64,000 bases of DNA from Pseudofrankia coriaricola (lineage in GTDB: Bacteria; Actinomycetota; Actinomycetes; Frankiales; Frankiaceae). Both the position numbers and the translations under genes were made by a program. Numbering within the stretch: the first letter of the stretch is position 1; every line of letters starts with the position of its first letter. The notes below the pieces were generated by a model. It made no database searches. It was not told where the DNA came from and saw only the letters and a program-made list of their open reading frames with translations. Shown one piece after another: positions 48,566 through 56,738 of this stretch. Where the stretch lies: contig NZ_MBLO01000235.1 of NCBI RefSeq assembly GCF_001854805.1, forward strand, positions 1-64,000, read 5' to 3'.

Positions 48566-49156
48566 CTAGATCCCCTCGCGCACCATGCGGAGGACCTCGG
48601 CGAGGCCGACCTCTCGCTCGGCGGGTGAGGCAGCGCTCAGCGGGCCGTCGAGGACGAGCATGGCGAAGCCGTGCACCGCCGACCAGGCCCCGATCTCGGC
48701 GTTCTGGCGCCGGGCAGGGGTGATCGCCCCGGTGGCGACGAGCTCGTCGAGGCGTTCCGAGAGCTGGACGTAGGGATGGCGGACGTCATCGTCCGGGGTG
48801 ATGCTGCCAAGCGACCAGATGCAGACCATGCGGAACAGCCCGGGGCGCGTCGTGGCGAACTCGACGTAGGCCCGCCCCGATGCCTCGAGCCGGGCCATCG
48901 CGGCCTCCATGCTGTCGCCGGTGGCCGCCTCGGTGACCCGGTCGGCCACCAGCCGGCCGAACTCGGTCATGGCCCTCGCGGACACGGCGCGCAGCAGGGC
49001 GTCGCGGTCGGCGAAGTGCCGGTACGCGGCGTTGTGCGAGACGCCTACCCGGCGCGCGGCCTCGCGCAGCACGACCGCGTCGGGGCCGTGCTCGGCGGCG
49101 AGCTCCGCGGCGGCGGCGATGAGCGCCTCGCGCAGGTTCCCGTGGTGGTAAGGCAT
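48566..49156 (-). CDS. TetR family repressor
   Basis: A 196-residue TetR protein. The N terminus YHHGNLREALIAAAAELAAE is the well-known YHHGNL start of one TetR subgroup, followed by VVLREAARRVGVSHNAAYRH and FADRDALLRAV as the DNA-binding helices. The TetR_C_33-like effector part (SGRAYVEFATTRPGLFRMVC) follows. ATG 49156 is preceded in frame by GTG 49159; either may be used. It is divergent from the MFS exporter at 49248, and TTGACA-containing inverted repeats lie in the 91-base gap. It probably represses that exporter. Confidence 0.88.
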   Translation of the reverse strand: MPYHHGNLREALIAAAAELAAEHGPDAVVLREAARRVGVSHNAAYRHFADRDALLRAVSARAMTEFGRLVADRVTEAATGDSMEAAMARLEASGRAYVEFATTRPGLFRMVCIWSLGSITPDDDVRHPYVQLSERLDELVATGAITPARRQNAEIGAWSAVHGFAMLVLDGPLSAASPAEREVGLAEVLRMVREGI

Positions 49157-49163
49157 CACCTAG

Positions 49164-49220
49164 ATGTTGACACAGGTAACTTCCTTGGTCCACCATGCCG
49201 GAAGTACCCACTGTCAACAT
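49164..49220. promoter_or_regulatory. divergent TetR/MFS promoter with inverted TTGACA blocks
   Basis: ATGTTGACA at 49164-49172 and its mirror TGTCAACAT at 49212-49220 face each other across 39 bases. Each contains TTGACA, so they may be the -35 elements of the two divergent promoters as well as operator halves. GTCGACAC at 49228 is a related block. Confidence 0.5.
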
Positions 49221-49247
49221 TGAGGCTGTCGACACTAAGGATCTGGG

Positions 49248-50780
49248 ATGGCGAGCAACCGATACGCCGTACTGACGGTCGCGTGTCTCGCAACCTTCGC
49301 GATCAATCTCGACACCAACCTCGTGAACGTCGCGCTGCCGTCCCTGACCCGAGAGATCGGCGCCAGCACGCGGGACCTGCAGTGGGTCGTCGACGCCTAC
49401 AACCTCGCCTTCGCCGCGCTGGTGCTGGGCGCTGGCAGCCTTGGTGACCGGTTCGGGCGGCGCCCCGCGCTGATCATCGGCCTGCTCGGCTTCGGCGCCG
49501 CCAGCGGCCTCGGCGCGTTGTGTACCGGGTCCGGGCAGCTCACCGCCGCGCGGGCGGTGATGGGCGTGTTCGCGGCGTTGATCTTCCCGACCACGCTGTC
49601 GATCATCACCAACGCCTTCCCCGTCCGGCGCGAGCGGGCCAAGGCCATCGGGATCTGGGGCGCCGTCACCGGCGTCGCCGTCGCCACCGGCCCCGTCATC
49701 GGCGGCCTGCTGCTCGAGAACTTCTGGTGGGGCAGCGTGTTCGTCGCGCTCGTACCCGTCGCGATCGTCACCGCGGGGCTCGCGGTCTGGCTGGTTCCCG
49801 AGTCGCGCGACCCGGCGGCTCCCGGCATCGACGTGCCCGGCGTGCTCGCCGGCTCCGCGACGATCGGCCTGCTCGTCTACACGATCATCGAAGCGCCGCA
49901 CCGGGGCTGGCATGCCCCGCTCACGATCGCCGGCTTCGCCGCGACCGCCGTGCTCGCCGCCGTGTTCGTGATGATCGAGCGCCGCGTGGCGCACCCGATG
50001 CTCGACGTGTCGGTGTTCGCCACCCGGGCGTTCACCGCCGCGAGCATGTCGGTCACGGTGGCTTTCTTCGCCCTGTTCGGCTTCATCTTCCTGGTGACGC
50101 AGTACTTCCAGTTCGTGCGCGGTTATGGCCCGCTGTCCACGGGTGTGCGCATCCTGCCGGTCGCGGGCACCATCGCCGCCGGCTCCGCGGCCGGACCGGT
50201 GCTGGTGGCCCGGTTCGGCACCCGCCCCGTCGTGATGACCGGGCTCACCCTGCTCGGCGGCTCGTTCGCCTGGATCGCCGCGTCGCCGCTGGATGTGAGC
50301 TACCTGCTGATCGTCGGACAGATGGTGCTGATGGGCCTCGGTCTCGGCCTCACCCAGGTCCCGGCCACCGAGTCCATCCTCTCCGTCCTCCCACCCGCGA
50401 AGGCCGGCGTCGGTTCGGCGATCAACGACGCCACCCGGGAAGCGGGCGGCACCCTCGGCGTGGCCGTGGTGGGTAGCGTCTACACCTCGATCTTCGTCAG
50501 CCACCTCAGCGACTCCAGCCTCGCGCAGCTGCCCGCCGGGCTCCTCGCCCAGGCGACCTCGTCGGTGGGCGCGGCCCTTGACGTGGCCACGCGGGCCGGC
50601 GGCGGGCCGCTCGTCGACGCCGTCCACAGCTCGTTCCTGTCGGCGTTCCACATCGGGTGCATCGTCGGCGCCGCCGTCTGCTGGGCCGGTGCCCTCGCGG
50701 CGTCCGCCCTGCCGGGACGGCCGCGGCCGCTGCCGCTGGTCGCTGAGCCGGAGGCGACGCCCAGCTCCGTGCCCGCGTGA
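49248..50780 (+). CDS. MFS exporter, DHA2 type (14 helices)
   Basis: A 510-residue EmrB/QacA-like exporter. Helix 1 ends with the DHA2 pattern LDTNLVNVALPSL, motif A is GSLGDRFGRRPALIIG, and motif C lies in GVTGVAVATGPVIGGLLLE. About 14 hydrophobic helices are present, with a longer loop after helix 13. It would export antibiotics or endogenous metabolites using the proton gradient. The ATG at 49248 follows AAGGATCTGGG. It is divergent from the YHHGNL-type TetR gene and is the third 14-helix exporter paired with a dedicated regulator in this window. A strong hairpin follows the gene at 50816-50844. Confidence 0.9.
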   Translation: MASNRYAVLTVACLATFAINLDTNLVNVALPSLTREIGASTRDLQWVVDAYNLAFAALVLGAGSLGDRFGRRPALIIGLLGFGAASGLGALCTGSGQLTAARAVMGVFAALIFPTTLSIITNAFPVRRERAKAIGIWGAVTGVAVATGPVIGGLLLENFWWGSVFVALVPVAIVTAGLAVWLVPESRDPAAPGIDVPGVLAGSATIGLLVYTIIEAPHRGWHAPLTIAGFAATAVLAAVFVMIERRVAHPMLDVSVFATRAFTAASMSVTVAFFALFGFIFLVTQYFQFVRGYGPLSTGVRILPVAGTIAAGSAAGPVLVARFGTRPVVMTGLTLLGGSFAWIAASPLDVSYLLIVGQMVLMGLGLGLTQVPATESILSVLPPAKAGVGSAINDATREAGGTLGVAVVGSVYTSIFVSHLSDSSLAQLPAGLLAQATSSVGAALDVATRAGGGPLVDAVHSSFLSAFHIGCIVGAAVCWAGALAASALPGRPRPLPLVAEPEATPSSVPA

Positions 50781-50801
50781 CCGGCAGTTCCCGCGTGACC
50801 G

Positions 50802-50844
50802 GCGCCGTCCACGCGACGGCGCCGTTCGCGTGACGGCGCCGTCC
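50802..50844. terminator. bidirectional hairpin between convergent genes
   Basis: GACGGCGCCGT and ACGGCGCCGTC form an 11-base-pair stem with a seven-base loop at 50816-50844; an overlapping alternative stem uses GGCGCCGTC at 50802-50810. It separates the MFS exporter (plus) from the GAF-EAL gene (minus). There is no T-run, as is usual for actinobacterial terminators. Confidence 0.65.
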
Positions 50845-50883
50845 GCGTCACCGGGTCCTGACAGAACAGTCCCTGCCGGGCTG

Positions 50884-52122
50884 TCAGCTCTGGCCGGCGG
50901 ACACGAGGGCCGGCCGGGTCACCAGGCAGGCGGTGTCGAGGTCGGCGGTGGGGCGGCCGAGGAAGAATCCCTGGCCGTAGTCGATGCCGGCGGTGCGTGC
51001 GGCGGTGAGATCGGCGGCGGATTCGATGCCTTCCGCGACGACCTGCGCGCCGATGCCATGGGCGATTCTGGCGAGGCCTTCGGCGACGGCCCAGTGGGCG
51101 GGATCGGTGGCCATGCCGCGGACGATGTACCGGTCGATTTTGATCACGTCTGGGCGTAGCTGGAGCAGGAGCTGGAGGCCCGAGTAGCAGGTGCCCATGT
51201 CGTCGATGACGATGTGCACCCCATGACCCCGCAGGATGGCGAGGGCGGCGAGCAGGTCGTGGTTCTCGTCGACGTACTCATGTTCTGTGATCTCCAGGGC
51301 GAGGCGCCTCGGGGCGCCGGTGGAGAGGAGGACGTCGATCAGCCCACTGGTCACGGTCGTGGGCGAGGCGTTCACCTCCAGCCGCACGTAGGGAGGGAGA
51401 TCCGGGAGCAAAGCCAGGGCGCGGTGCACGGCGGTCGTCTCCAGCTCGGGGCCGAGACCGACCGCCGCGGCGTCGGCGAACAGCGATCCCGGGCGGGTGG
51501 AGTCCGGGAACCGGGACAGTGCCTCCACCGCGACGGCCTGGCCGGAGTGCAGGTCGACGATGGGCTGAAGGTGGATCTGCGGGCCGCCGCCGTCGATCAG
51601 GTCATGGACGCGGCGCCACATCCGGCTGCGCGCCTCCCACATGCCGTGCAGGTCGCTCACATACTCGGTGAGGAAATCCGCCAGGAGGCCCAGGAACCGG
51701 ATGTCGCGGGGCCCGAGGAAGGGCAGCGGCTCCCGGCTCAGGCACCCGACCGCACCGTAGACGGCCCCATCGGCGTCGAATACCGGCATCGCCGCGTATG
51801 CGCCGATGCCGAGTTCGAGGACAGAGGCGGCGTTGGCCGTCCGCGGGTCGCGGTGGGTGTCCGGGATCAGCGACGGCAGCTCGCCGGTCAGGACACGGCC
51901 GAACAGCCCCTGTTCGCGGCGCATGCTGCACCCCGGCGCCAGCCCGAACATGCGGGCGTTGCCGCTGGCCTCCTGCATGATGAGCAGGTTCCCGTCGAGC
52001 CGGCCGAGACCGGCCAAATCCATCCGCATCCGCCGCCGCAGCAGCTCGAGCAGGTCTATGACGGCCGCGCTCGGTTCACGAACCTCGGTGTGCGGTCCCA
52101 GACAGGTCGGGCAGCTCGACAT
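50884..52122 (-). CDS. GAF-EAL c-di-GMP phosphodiesterase
   Basis: A 412-residue cytoplasmic protein. Residues about 20-160 form a GAF-like sensor (ELLRRRMRMDLAGLGRLDG; VLELGIGAYAAMPVFDADG; YGAVGCLSREP). Residues about 175-400 form an EAL domain: EAL in VAVEALSRF, the asparagine in VNASP, the glutamate in LEITEHE, DDMGTCYSG, IKIDRYIV and VAEGIES. All catalytic acids are present, so hydrolysis of c-di-GMP to pGpG is expected. A CPTC motif near residue 4 could bind metal or sense redox. ATG 52122 has GAGGGGAGA upstream. It opposes the GGDEF activity encoded at 7755-13097, although the genes are 38 kb apart. Confidence 0.9.
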   Translation of the reverse strand: MSSCPTCLGPHTEVREPSAAVIDLLELLRRRMRMDLAGLGRLDGNLLIMQEASGNARMFGLAPGCSMRREQGLFGRVLTGELPSLIPDTHRDPRTANAASVLELGIGAYAAMPVFDADGAVYGAVGCLSREPLPFLGPRDIRFLGLLADFLTEYVSDLHGMWEARSRMWRRVHDLIDGGGPQIHLQPIVDLHSGQAVAVEALSRFPDSTRPGSLFADAAAVGLGPELETTAVHRALALLPDLPPYVRLEVNASPTTVTSGLIDVLLSTGAPRRLALEITEHEYVDENHDLLAALAILRGHGVHIVIDDMGTCYSGLQLLLQLRPDVIKIDRYIVRGMATDPAHWAVAEGLARIAHGIGAQVVAEGIESAADLTAARTAGIDYGQGFFLGRPTADLDTACLVTRPALVSAGQS

Positions 52123-52230
52123 CCGTCTCCCCTCGATGCCAGAACTACCCGACCACGCAATCCCCACACACGGCCACGCTGAGTGAGCGCTGACCGGTCG
52201 TGCTGGCGGCATCCGCTGTGCCCTGGCCAA

Positions 52231-52301
52231 GCGTCCGCGGGGCGATGCGTCCGCGGGTGACGCGTCCGCGGGGTCGACCAGGACCTCGACCGCGTCCGCG
52301 G
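52231..52301. repeat. GCGTCCGCGG repeat array with 15-base period
   Basis: GCGTCCGCGG occurs at 52231, 52247, 52262 and 52292, that is at spacings of 16, 15 and 30 bases. It lies between the EAL gene start and the RibD-like gene. It may be a degenerate minisatellite or part of a promoter region. Confidence 0.7.
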
Positions 52302-52386
52302 CGTGTCGAGATCGTGAGGTTGGCTCCGACCAGAGGATGGGACGGCCGCGGCGGGCGGCCGGAGTCGATCCAGAATGGAGACGCGG

Positions 52387-52971
52387 ATGAGGATTCGGGC
52401 GCGGTTGGCGATCAGTGTCGACGGATTCGTGACGACGCCGACCGGGTGGCCGGCGCACACGGCCGACCCGGCGTTCGTCAGCGGGGAAAGCCACGGGATC
52501 AGGGAGTTCCTCGTCGGCTGCGAGGCGGCGCTGATGGGGCGGACGACCTTCGAGCCGGCGCTGAGCAACGACCGGTGGCCCTGGCCGGGCCTCGACGTCT
52601 TCGTACTCGGCTCGCAGCTACCGCCCGGCACGCCCAGCGATGTCGTCGCCGACAGCGACCCGGCGCGGCTGCTCGAGCGGATCCGGGCGACGAACCGCGG
52701 CGGGGACGTCCACCTCATCGGCGGACCGCGCACGATCAATGCGTTCCGCGTCCTCGGCGCGCTCGACACGCTGGAACTGGTCGTTGTCCCGCTGCTGTTC
52801 GGAGCCGGTCTCCGACTCACTCCGGCGCTCTCGCCCGACGCCGGGCTGACGTTCGAGAGCACCAGGCCCCTGCCCGGCGGTTCGGTCGAGATCGTCTATT
52901 CATGCCACGCCGACCGCGCCACGCTCCCCCCGCGGCCGGCCAGCCAGACCTCGCCGATGACCGGGGCCTGA
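52387..52971 (+). CDS. dihydrofolate reductase/RibD C-terminal family protein
   Basis: A 194-residue reductase-fold protein (RibD_C). Typical landmarks are RIRARLAISVDGFVTTPTGW at the N terminus, CEAALMGRTTFEPAL in the middle, VFVLGSQLPPG, and GGDVHLIGGPRTINAFRVLG, the NADPH-binding GG-x2 motif. The C-terminal ELVVVPLLFGAGLRL is the usual dimer strand. The family includes riboflavin-pathway reductases and many orphan NADPH enzymes; the substrate here is unknown. ATG 52387 has GGAGA upstream; ATG 52375 in the same frame is less well placed. It is divergent from the GAF-EAL gene. Confidence 0.85.
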   Translation: MRIRARLAISVDGFVTTPTGWPAHTADPAFVSGESHGIREFLVGCEAALMGRTTFEPALSNDRWPWPGLDVFVLGSQLPPGTPSDVVADSDPARLLERIRATNRGGDVHLIGGPRTINAFRVLGALDTLELVVVPLLFGAGLRLTPALSPDAGLTFESTRPLPGGSVEIVYSCHADRATLPPRPASQTSPMTGA

Positions 52972-53093
52972 GCCCGGCGACGGGGAGCATGGGCGGGGGG
53001 CCACCGTGGCCGCGGCGATCAGGGCGACCGCGGCGGTCAGCGACCGCCGCCGGCCGCCGGTCGCGTGCTCCGCGTTCATCGGCTGGCCCCTCA

Positions 53094-53930
53094 TCAACGA
53101 ACCCCTCCCGAGGGACGAACATCGAAGGTGCGGCCGGGGGCGGCGAGGTGGACCGGTCCCCGGAAGGCGCGCTCGGCGTCCGCCTTGCGCGCTTTCAGCC
53201 AGGTCTCGTCGGCGGTGACGAAGTGGGTCAGAACGAGCTGCCGCACGTCGGCGGCGGCGGCCACGTCGCCTGCCTCGGCCGCGCAGAGGTGGCCGTGCGA
53301 GGTCACGTCGGGCTCCTCGAGGGTCGCCTCGGACAGGAGCAGATCGACGTTCTGGGCGAGCGGGACGAGATCGGGCGTGTAGGCGGTGTCCCCGGTGAAG
53401 GCGAACGATCCTTCCGGGCTCTCGATGCGCGTCCCGCAGTTGGGCAGTGAGTGGTTCAACCCGTGCATGCTGATCGCGCAGTCGCCGACGGTGAACGCGT
53501 CGGCCGGCTCGTACTCGTGGACCACGAACGCGACATCGAAAGACCGGTCCAGCATGGGAAACGACGGGACCGGGAAGGCCGAGGCGAGGATATCGAGCCT
53601 GGCCCGGCCGCCTTTCGGCACGTACAGCGGAACCGGAGGCCACTCGACCTGCGCCGCGCCGCGCAGGGTGGGAAGAAGTCTCGGGTCGCGGAGGCGGCCG
53701 GAAAGCAACGTCTTGCCCAGGGTCAGCAGGTCGTAGCAGTGATCCGCGTGAAGATGGCTGATTATGATCGCGTCCAGCTCGCTCGGGTGCGTGAGCGCGC
53801 TGAGCGCAGTGGCCGCGCCGGGGCCGCAGTCCAGCAGGAGCTTGGTCCTCCCCGTCGAGACGAGGTAACCGGAGCTGGCCTGGCCGTCCGCGGGCATTCC
53901 CTGACGGCAGCCCAAAACGGTCAACCGCAT
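53094..53930 (-). CDS. MBL-fold metallo-hydrolase, RNase Z-like
   Basis: A 278-residue metallo-beta-lactamase-fold protein. The metal motif is HLHADHCYDLL (HxHxDH), with further ligands in HGLNHSLPN, TGDTAYTPDL (the aspartate) and the late histidine of LVLTHFV. The topology resembles the RNase Z/arylsulfatase branch; homologues hydrolyse phosphodiesters, lactones or cyclic nucleotides, so the substrate is open. The start MRLTVLGCRQGMPADGQASS at ATG 53930 is where homology begins; an ATG four codons earlier has its purine block too close. The nearest upstream gene is the LysR gene. Confidence 0.87.
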   Translation of the reverse strand: MRLTVLGCRQGMPADGQASSGYLVSTGRTKLLLDCGPGAATALSALTHPSELDAIIISHLHADHCYDLLTLGKTLLSGRLRDPRLLPTLRGAAQVEWPPVPLYVPKGGRARLDILASAFPVPSFPMLDRSFDVAFVVHEYEPADAFTVGDCAISMHGLNHSLPNCGTRIESPEGSFAFTGDTAYTPDLVPLAQNVDLLLSEATLEEPDVTSHGHLCAAEAGDVAAAADVRQLVLTHFVTADETWLKARKADAERAFRGPVHLAAPGRTFDVRPSGGVR

Positions 53931-53942
53931 GTGTGGTCCCAT

Positions 53943-54194
53943 TTCTCCCGATCGGGTTCAAGCCGACCTCGGCCGGTCGGTTCCGGGGAAATGGTGTCAG
54001 CGGGGAAACCGGCCTTCAATCACAGATCGACGATCGGTCGATCGCGAACCAGATTTCGAGTTGTTAACCTCCGCGCCGTCGGTTCGACGAACCTGGTCGC
54101 GACGATGTGCGACGGTTGGACGGCCACGCACGAACTGGCGGCCCACGGTTGACGCGGCCGAGGTGTTCGGTCGAGCCCGAGCCGGACCGGTGCC
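53943..54194. other. gap between MBL and LysR genes
   Basis: About 250 bases without a recognisable gene. The GATCGATCGATCG-like block near 54023-54046 (ATCGACGATCGGTCGATCGC in outline) is the only conspicuous pattern. It presumably carries the MBL gene promoter. Confidence 0.4.
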
Positions 54195-54240
54195 GGCGCC
54201 CGAAGGCGAGCGCCGCTCGCGCTACTCGCCTTCGGGCGCC
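54195..54240. terminator. 16-base-pair hairpin at the end of the LysR gene
   Basis: GGCGCCCGAAGGCGAG and CTCGCCTTCGGGCGCC pair perfectly around a 14-base loop. The structure spans the LysR stop codon at 54222 and is a strong terminator candidate for the LysR transcript. Confidence 0.7.
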
Positions 54241-55172
54241 GGGGCGAAGGCGTGCCCTTCCCGTTCACCGAGCGGCGAGGGGAACGGCGCCACCGCGGCC
54301 AGGCTGGCGAGGAAGGCACCGACGGCCGGCCGCGAATCCTGGCGCCAGATGGCTCGCACGTCGACCCGGGGGACCGGGTTGACGATCGGCATCGCGACCA
54401 GGTCGTCGGTGGGCCGCCGGGGCCGGGTATCCGAGACGAAGGCGACCGCCTGCAGCGTCTCCACCATCATCGCCGTCGCCCCGCTGTCCTCGACCTCGGC
54501 CGCGACCGTCAGGGAGATTCCGCGGCGCTCGGCCGCCGCGAACACGGTGTCGTGCATGGCGGGGCTGCGTTCCCGGCGCAGGAGCACGATCGGCTGGTCG
54601 GCGAGCTCGCCGAAGTCGACCTGCTCGCGGTCGGCCCAGGGATGGTGACGGGACACCATTGCGACGAGCGAGGCGGTCGAGACCCGCTGGGCCAGCAGCG
54701 GCCTGGGCGGCGTGGCGGCGTAGATGAGCGCTATGTCGATCTTGCCGTCGGACACGGCCGTGAGCTGCGGGCCGCTCAGGCCTTCCCACAGGATCGTCGA
54801 CAACTCCGGATAGTCCTTGTTGAGCCGCCGGAGGGTCGGCCGGAGGACCTGCTGGCCGGCGGCGAAGTTGAAGCCGATCGTGATCTTGCCCAGCCGGCCG
54901 GACGCGGCCTCGCGCGCCGCGTCCACGGCCTTCTGCGCGTGTTCCAGTACCTGCTCGGCCTCGACGCGGAATGCCTCCCCGGCCGGCGTGAGGCGCACCG
55001 AGTGCGAGGTCCTGGCCAGCAACATCACGCCGAGCTGGCGCTCGAGGCGCTGCAGCTGCTGGCTCAGCGTGGGCTGGCCGATGAACAGCTTGGCGGCGGC
55101 CCGCCCGAAGTGCCTTTCGTCCGCGACCGCCAGGAAGTACATCAGCTGCTTGAGCTCCAGCCGGGTGTCCAT
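54222..55172 (-). CDS. LysR family transcriptional regulator
   Basis: A 316-residue LysR-type regulator. The winged helix-turn-helix is LKQLMYFLAVADERHFGRAA then AKLFIGQPTLSQQLQRLERQ, followed by the linker helix (AEQVLEHAQKAVDAAREAAS) and a two-lobed periplasmic-binding-protein-like effector domain (KITIGFNFAAGQQVLRPTLR; PAMHDTVFAAAERRGISLTV). These proteins form tetramers that activate or repress a divergent gene when an inducer binds. The ATG at 55172 lies a few bases behind GGGGAGG. No divergent partner gene is present; the opposite side holds a 250-base gap and the AT-richer membrane protein, so the target is unknown. Confidence 0.9.
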   Translation of the reverse strand: MDTRLELKQLMYFLAVADERHFGRAAAKLFIGQPTLSQQLQRLERQLGVMLLARTSHSVRLTPAGEAFRVEAEQVLEHAQKAVDAAREAASGRLGKITIGFNFAAGQQVLRPTLRRLNKDYPELSTILWEGLSGPQLTAVSDGKIDIALIYAATPPRPLLAQRVSTASLVAMVSRHHPWADREQVDFGELADQPIVLLRRERSPAMHDTVFAAAERRGISLTVAAEVEDSGATAMMVETLQAVAFVSDTRPRRPTDDLVAMPIVNPVPRVDVRAIWRQDSRPAVGAFLASLAAVAPFPSPLGEREGHAFAPAPEGE

Positions 55173-55419
55173 CGCGCCTCCCCGGGCCACTGTAGGCGGG
55201 CCGCGGCAACAGCGGATGAATCGGACGTGGAGGCGGGCTGGCCGCCTGGCGCGCCGGGTGGCTCACCCCGTTGGATGACGCCCGGCACACGGTGACGCCG
55301 CGGTCGGGCCACCTCCTCCTGAGACGAGAGGGCCGGGGCATGGGCGGAGCCCCATTCGTCCTCCAGGCGTCGATGCCGGTGCGTGCTGGCCGGCCGCGGG
55401 CGGCCAATCGGCGAACGAC

Positions 55420-56340
55420 CTACCCGGAGGAATTCTGCGAAACAAGATCTTCCTCGAATTCTTTTTCGGTTACCCAGGCCCCGTTTTTCACGAGGTAAGA
55501 ATCTCTGTTCTTTGCCGCCGAAGTGCCACTTACCTCGTGCACCCCGAGAGTGAAGTTCTCCGGCTTCCCGTCTACGAAGTAGCTGATAGAGCCACTCCAT
55601 TTGACGTACTGATCCGTGGTGGCCGAGATGAGGAGGGACAGGGTGTCGCCCTTGCTGAGATTCAATTGAAGTGACGGCGAGGTGGATATCTCTCCCCCGT
55701 CGGAGTTGCTTCTCGTGTATTCTGTGGTGGGAGGGTTCGCGTCCAGATTTATTCTCAATACGACTGGAAATATGGCCCCGCCGCTGCAGACGACCTCTGA
55801 ACCGTCCAGTGGTGGTTGCCGGGAGATCAGATTGACATTCGTTCGGCCAAAATTGACGACGACATCGTCCAGTACTTGAATGTTAACGTATTCGACATTG
55901 GAGATCGCATCGACAGCCGAAGGTGCGTGGACCGTCTCTTCTGAGTCGCAAATCGATGTCGGAAGGGAGGGTCGCGATCCTGCGGGAATCGGCGTTCGGG
56001 TAATAAGAATACCTGAGCTGCCGCGCGCGTGGGTCAGTTTGACCGGAGATATCTGAGCGGTTCCCGTTGGCTGCGGACTTTCGGATTGGCCACCGGCAAA
56101 GCGCAGAGCAATGAGCGCGAAGATGCCCGAAATGACCGCGCCGGCAATGGCCGCAATAATTTGCTCGGACCGAGACAGTCGACGGATAAAGCCCCCGCCG
56201 GACGGAGCGCCTCCCCCGGAAGGGCCGTCTCCGCTGTCGCCAGGCGGAGCGCCTCCGCCGGAAGGGCCGTCTCCGCCGGAAGGGCCGTCTCCGCTGTCGC
56301 CGGGCGGAGTGCCTCCGCCGGAAGGGCCGCCACCGCTCAT
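55420..56340 (-). CDS. membrane-anchored protein with Gly/Pro/Ser-rich repeat N terminus
   Basis: A 306-residue protein not recognised as a known family. Residues 1-50 are built from repeats around GGAPPGDSGDGPSG. One transmembrane helix follows (QIIAAIAGAVISGIFALIAL), then an extracytoplasmic domain of about 220 residues that looks beta-rich (VEYVNIQVLDDVVVNFGRTN; LQLNLSKGDTLSLLISATTD; SGSISYFVDGKPENF) with two cysteines that could form a disulfide. Codon use is visibly AT-richer than the neighbours, with many AAT, ATA and TCG codons, which suggests recent acquisition or weak expression selection. ATG 56340 starts the repeats; longer frames lack a ribosome site. The function is unknown. Confidence 0.7.
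   Translation of the reverse strand: MSGGGPSGGGTPPGDSGDGPSGGDGPSGGGAPPGDSGDGPSGGGAPSGGGFIRRLSRSEQIIAAIAGAVISGIFALIALRFAGGQSESPQPTGTAQISPVKLTHARGSSGILITRTPIPAGSRPSLPTSICDSEETVHAPSAVDAISNVEYVNIQVLDDVVVNFGRTNVNLISRQPPLDGSEVVCSGGAIFPVVLRINLDANPPTTEYTRSNSDGGEISTSPSLQLNLSKGDTLSLLISATTDQYVKWSGSISYFVDGKPENFTLGVHEVSGTSAAKNRDSYLVKNGAWVTEKEFEEDLVSQNSSG
56195..56335 (-). repeat. direct repeats encoding the Gly/Pro-rich N terminus
   Basis: Blocks such as GAAGGGCCGTCTCCGCTGTC and GGCGGAGCGCCTCC recur several times at about 21- to 42-base intervals. They encode the low-complexity head of the membrane-anchored protein at 55420-56340. In-frame length variation between strains is likely. Confidence 0.7.
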
Positions 56341-56704
56341 CGCATCCCCGTTCTGAGCATCGCTGGCACAAACATATTCGGAGCTGCGTCGGCGGATGGC
56401 AGTTAACCAATATTTCTGATGTGGTGGCTCGCCGGAGAGCGTCGCGTGCCGGCGTCGCGCAGCCGCCACGTGGCGTTGACGTGAGCCATGTCTCGAGGTG
56501 TGGGTCCGGACTACCAGGACGGCGTCAGTGCGCGTCATCGCCGGCCTCCTGCGCGACGGCGCCCAGACCGGCGGTCCTGGAGATCCGCCCGCGTGGGCTC
56601 GCGTGGTGATTCTCGAAGCCGAGGCCTGACGGCCGGGGCGCTGTTCTCGCGCAGAAGGCCGACGGGCTCCCGTCGAACCCCTGCCTTGCCTAATATCCTG
56701 TAAT
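56341..56704. other. gap upstream of PadR gene
   Basis: About 360 bases with no recognisable gene. The far end carries the AT-rich PadR promoter (TAATATCCTGTAATCC). The near end is presumably the promoter of the membrane-anchored protein. Confidence 0.45.
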
Positions 56705-56718
56705 CCGATATATATCGG
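56705..56718. promoter_or_regulatory. PadR-type operator palindrome
   Basis: CCGATAT and ATATCGG form a perfect 14-base palindrome two bases before the first possible ATG of the PadR gene. Sites of the CGATATATATCG kind are typical for PadR repressors in actinobacteria (from memory). It suggests tight autoregulation. Confidence 0.7.
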
Positions 56719-56738
56719 GCATGGTAACCGGACGGACC

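Noticed and set aside
48786-50651. 621-codon minus-strand frame opposite the MFS gene
   Set aside because: Low-complexity shadow with no ribosome site; the MFS frame is well supported.
46979-52971. biosynthetic gene cluster centred on the P450
   Set aside because: No polyketide, peptide or terpene synthase and no ferredoxin gene are nearby; the genes are separate regulator/enzyme or regulator/exporter pairs.
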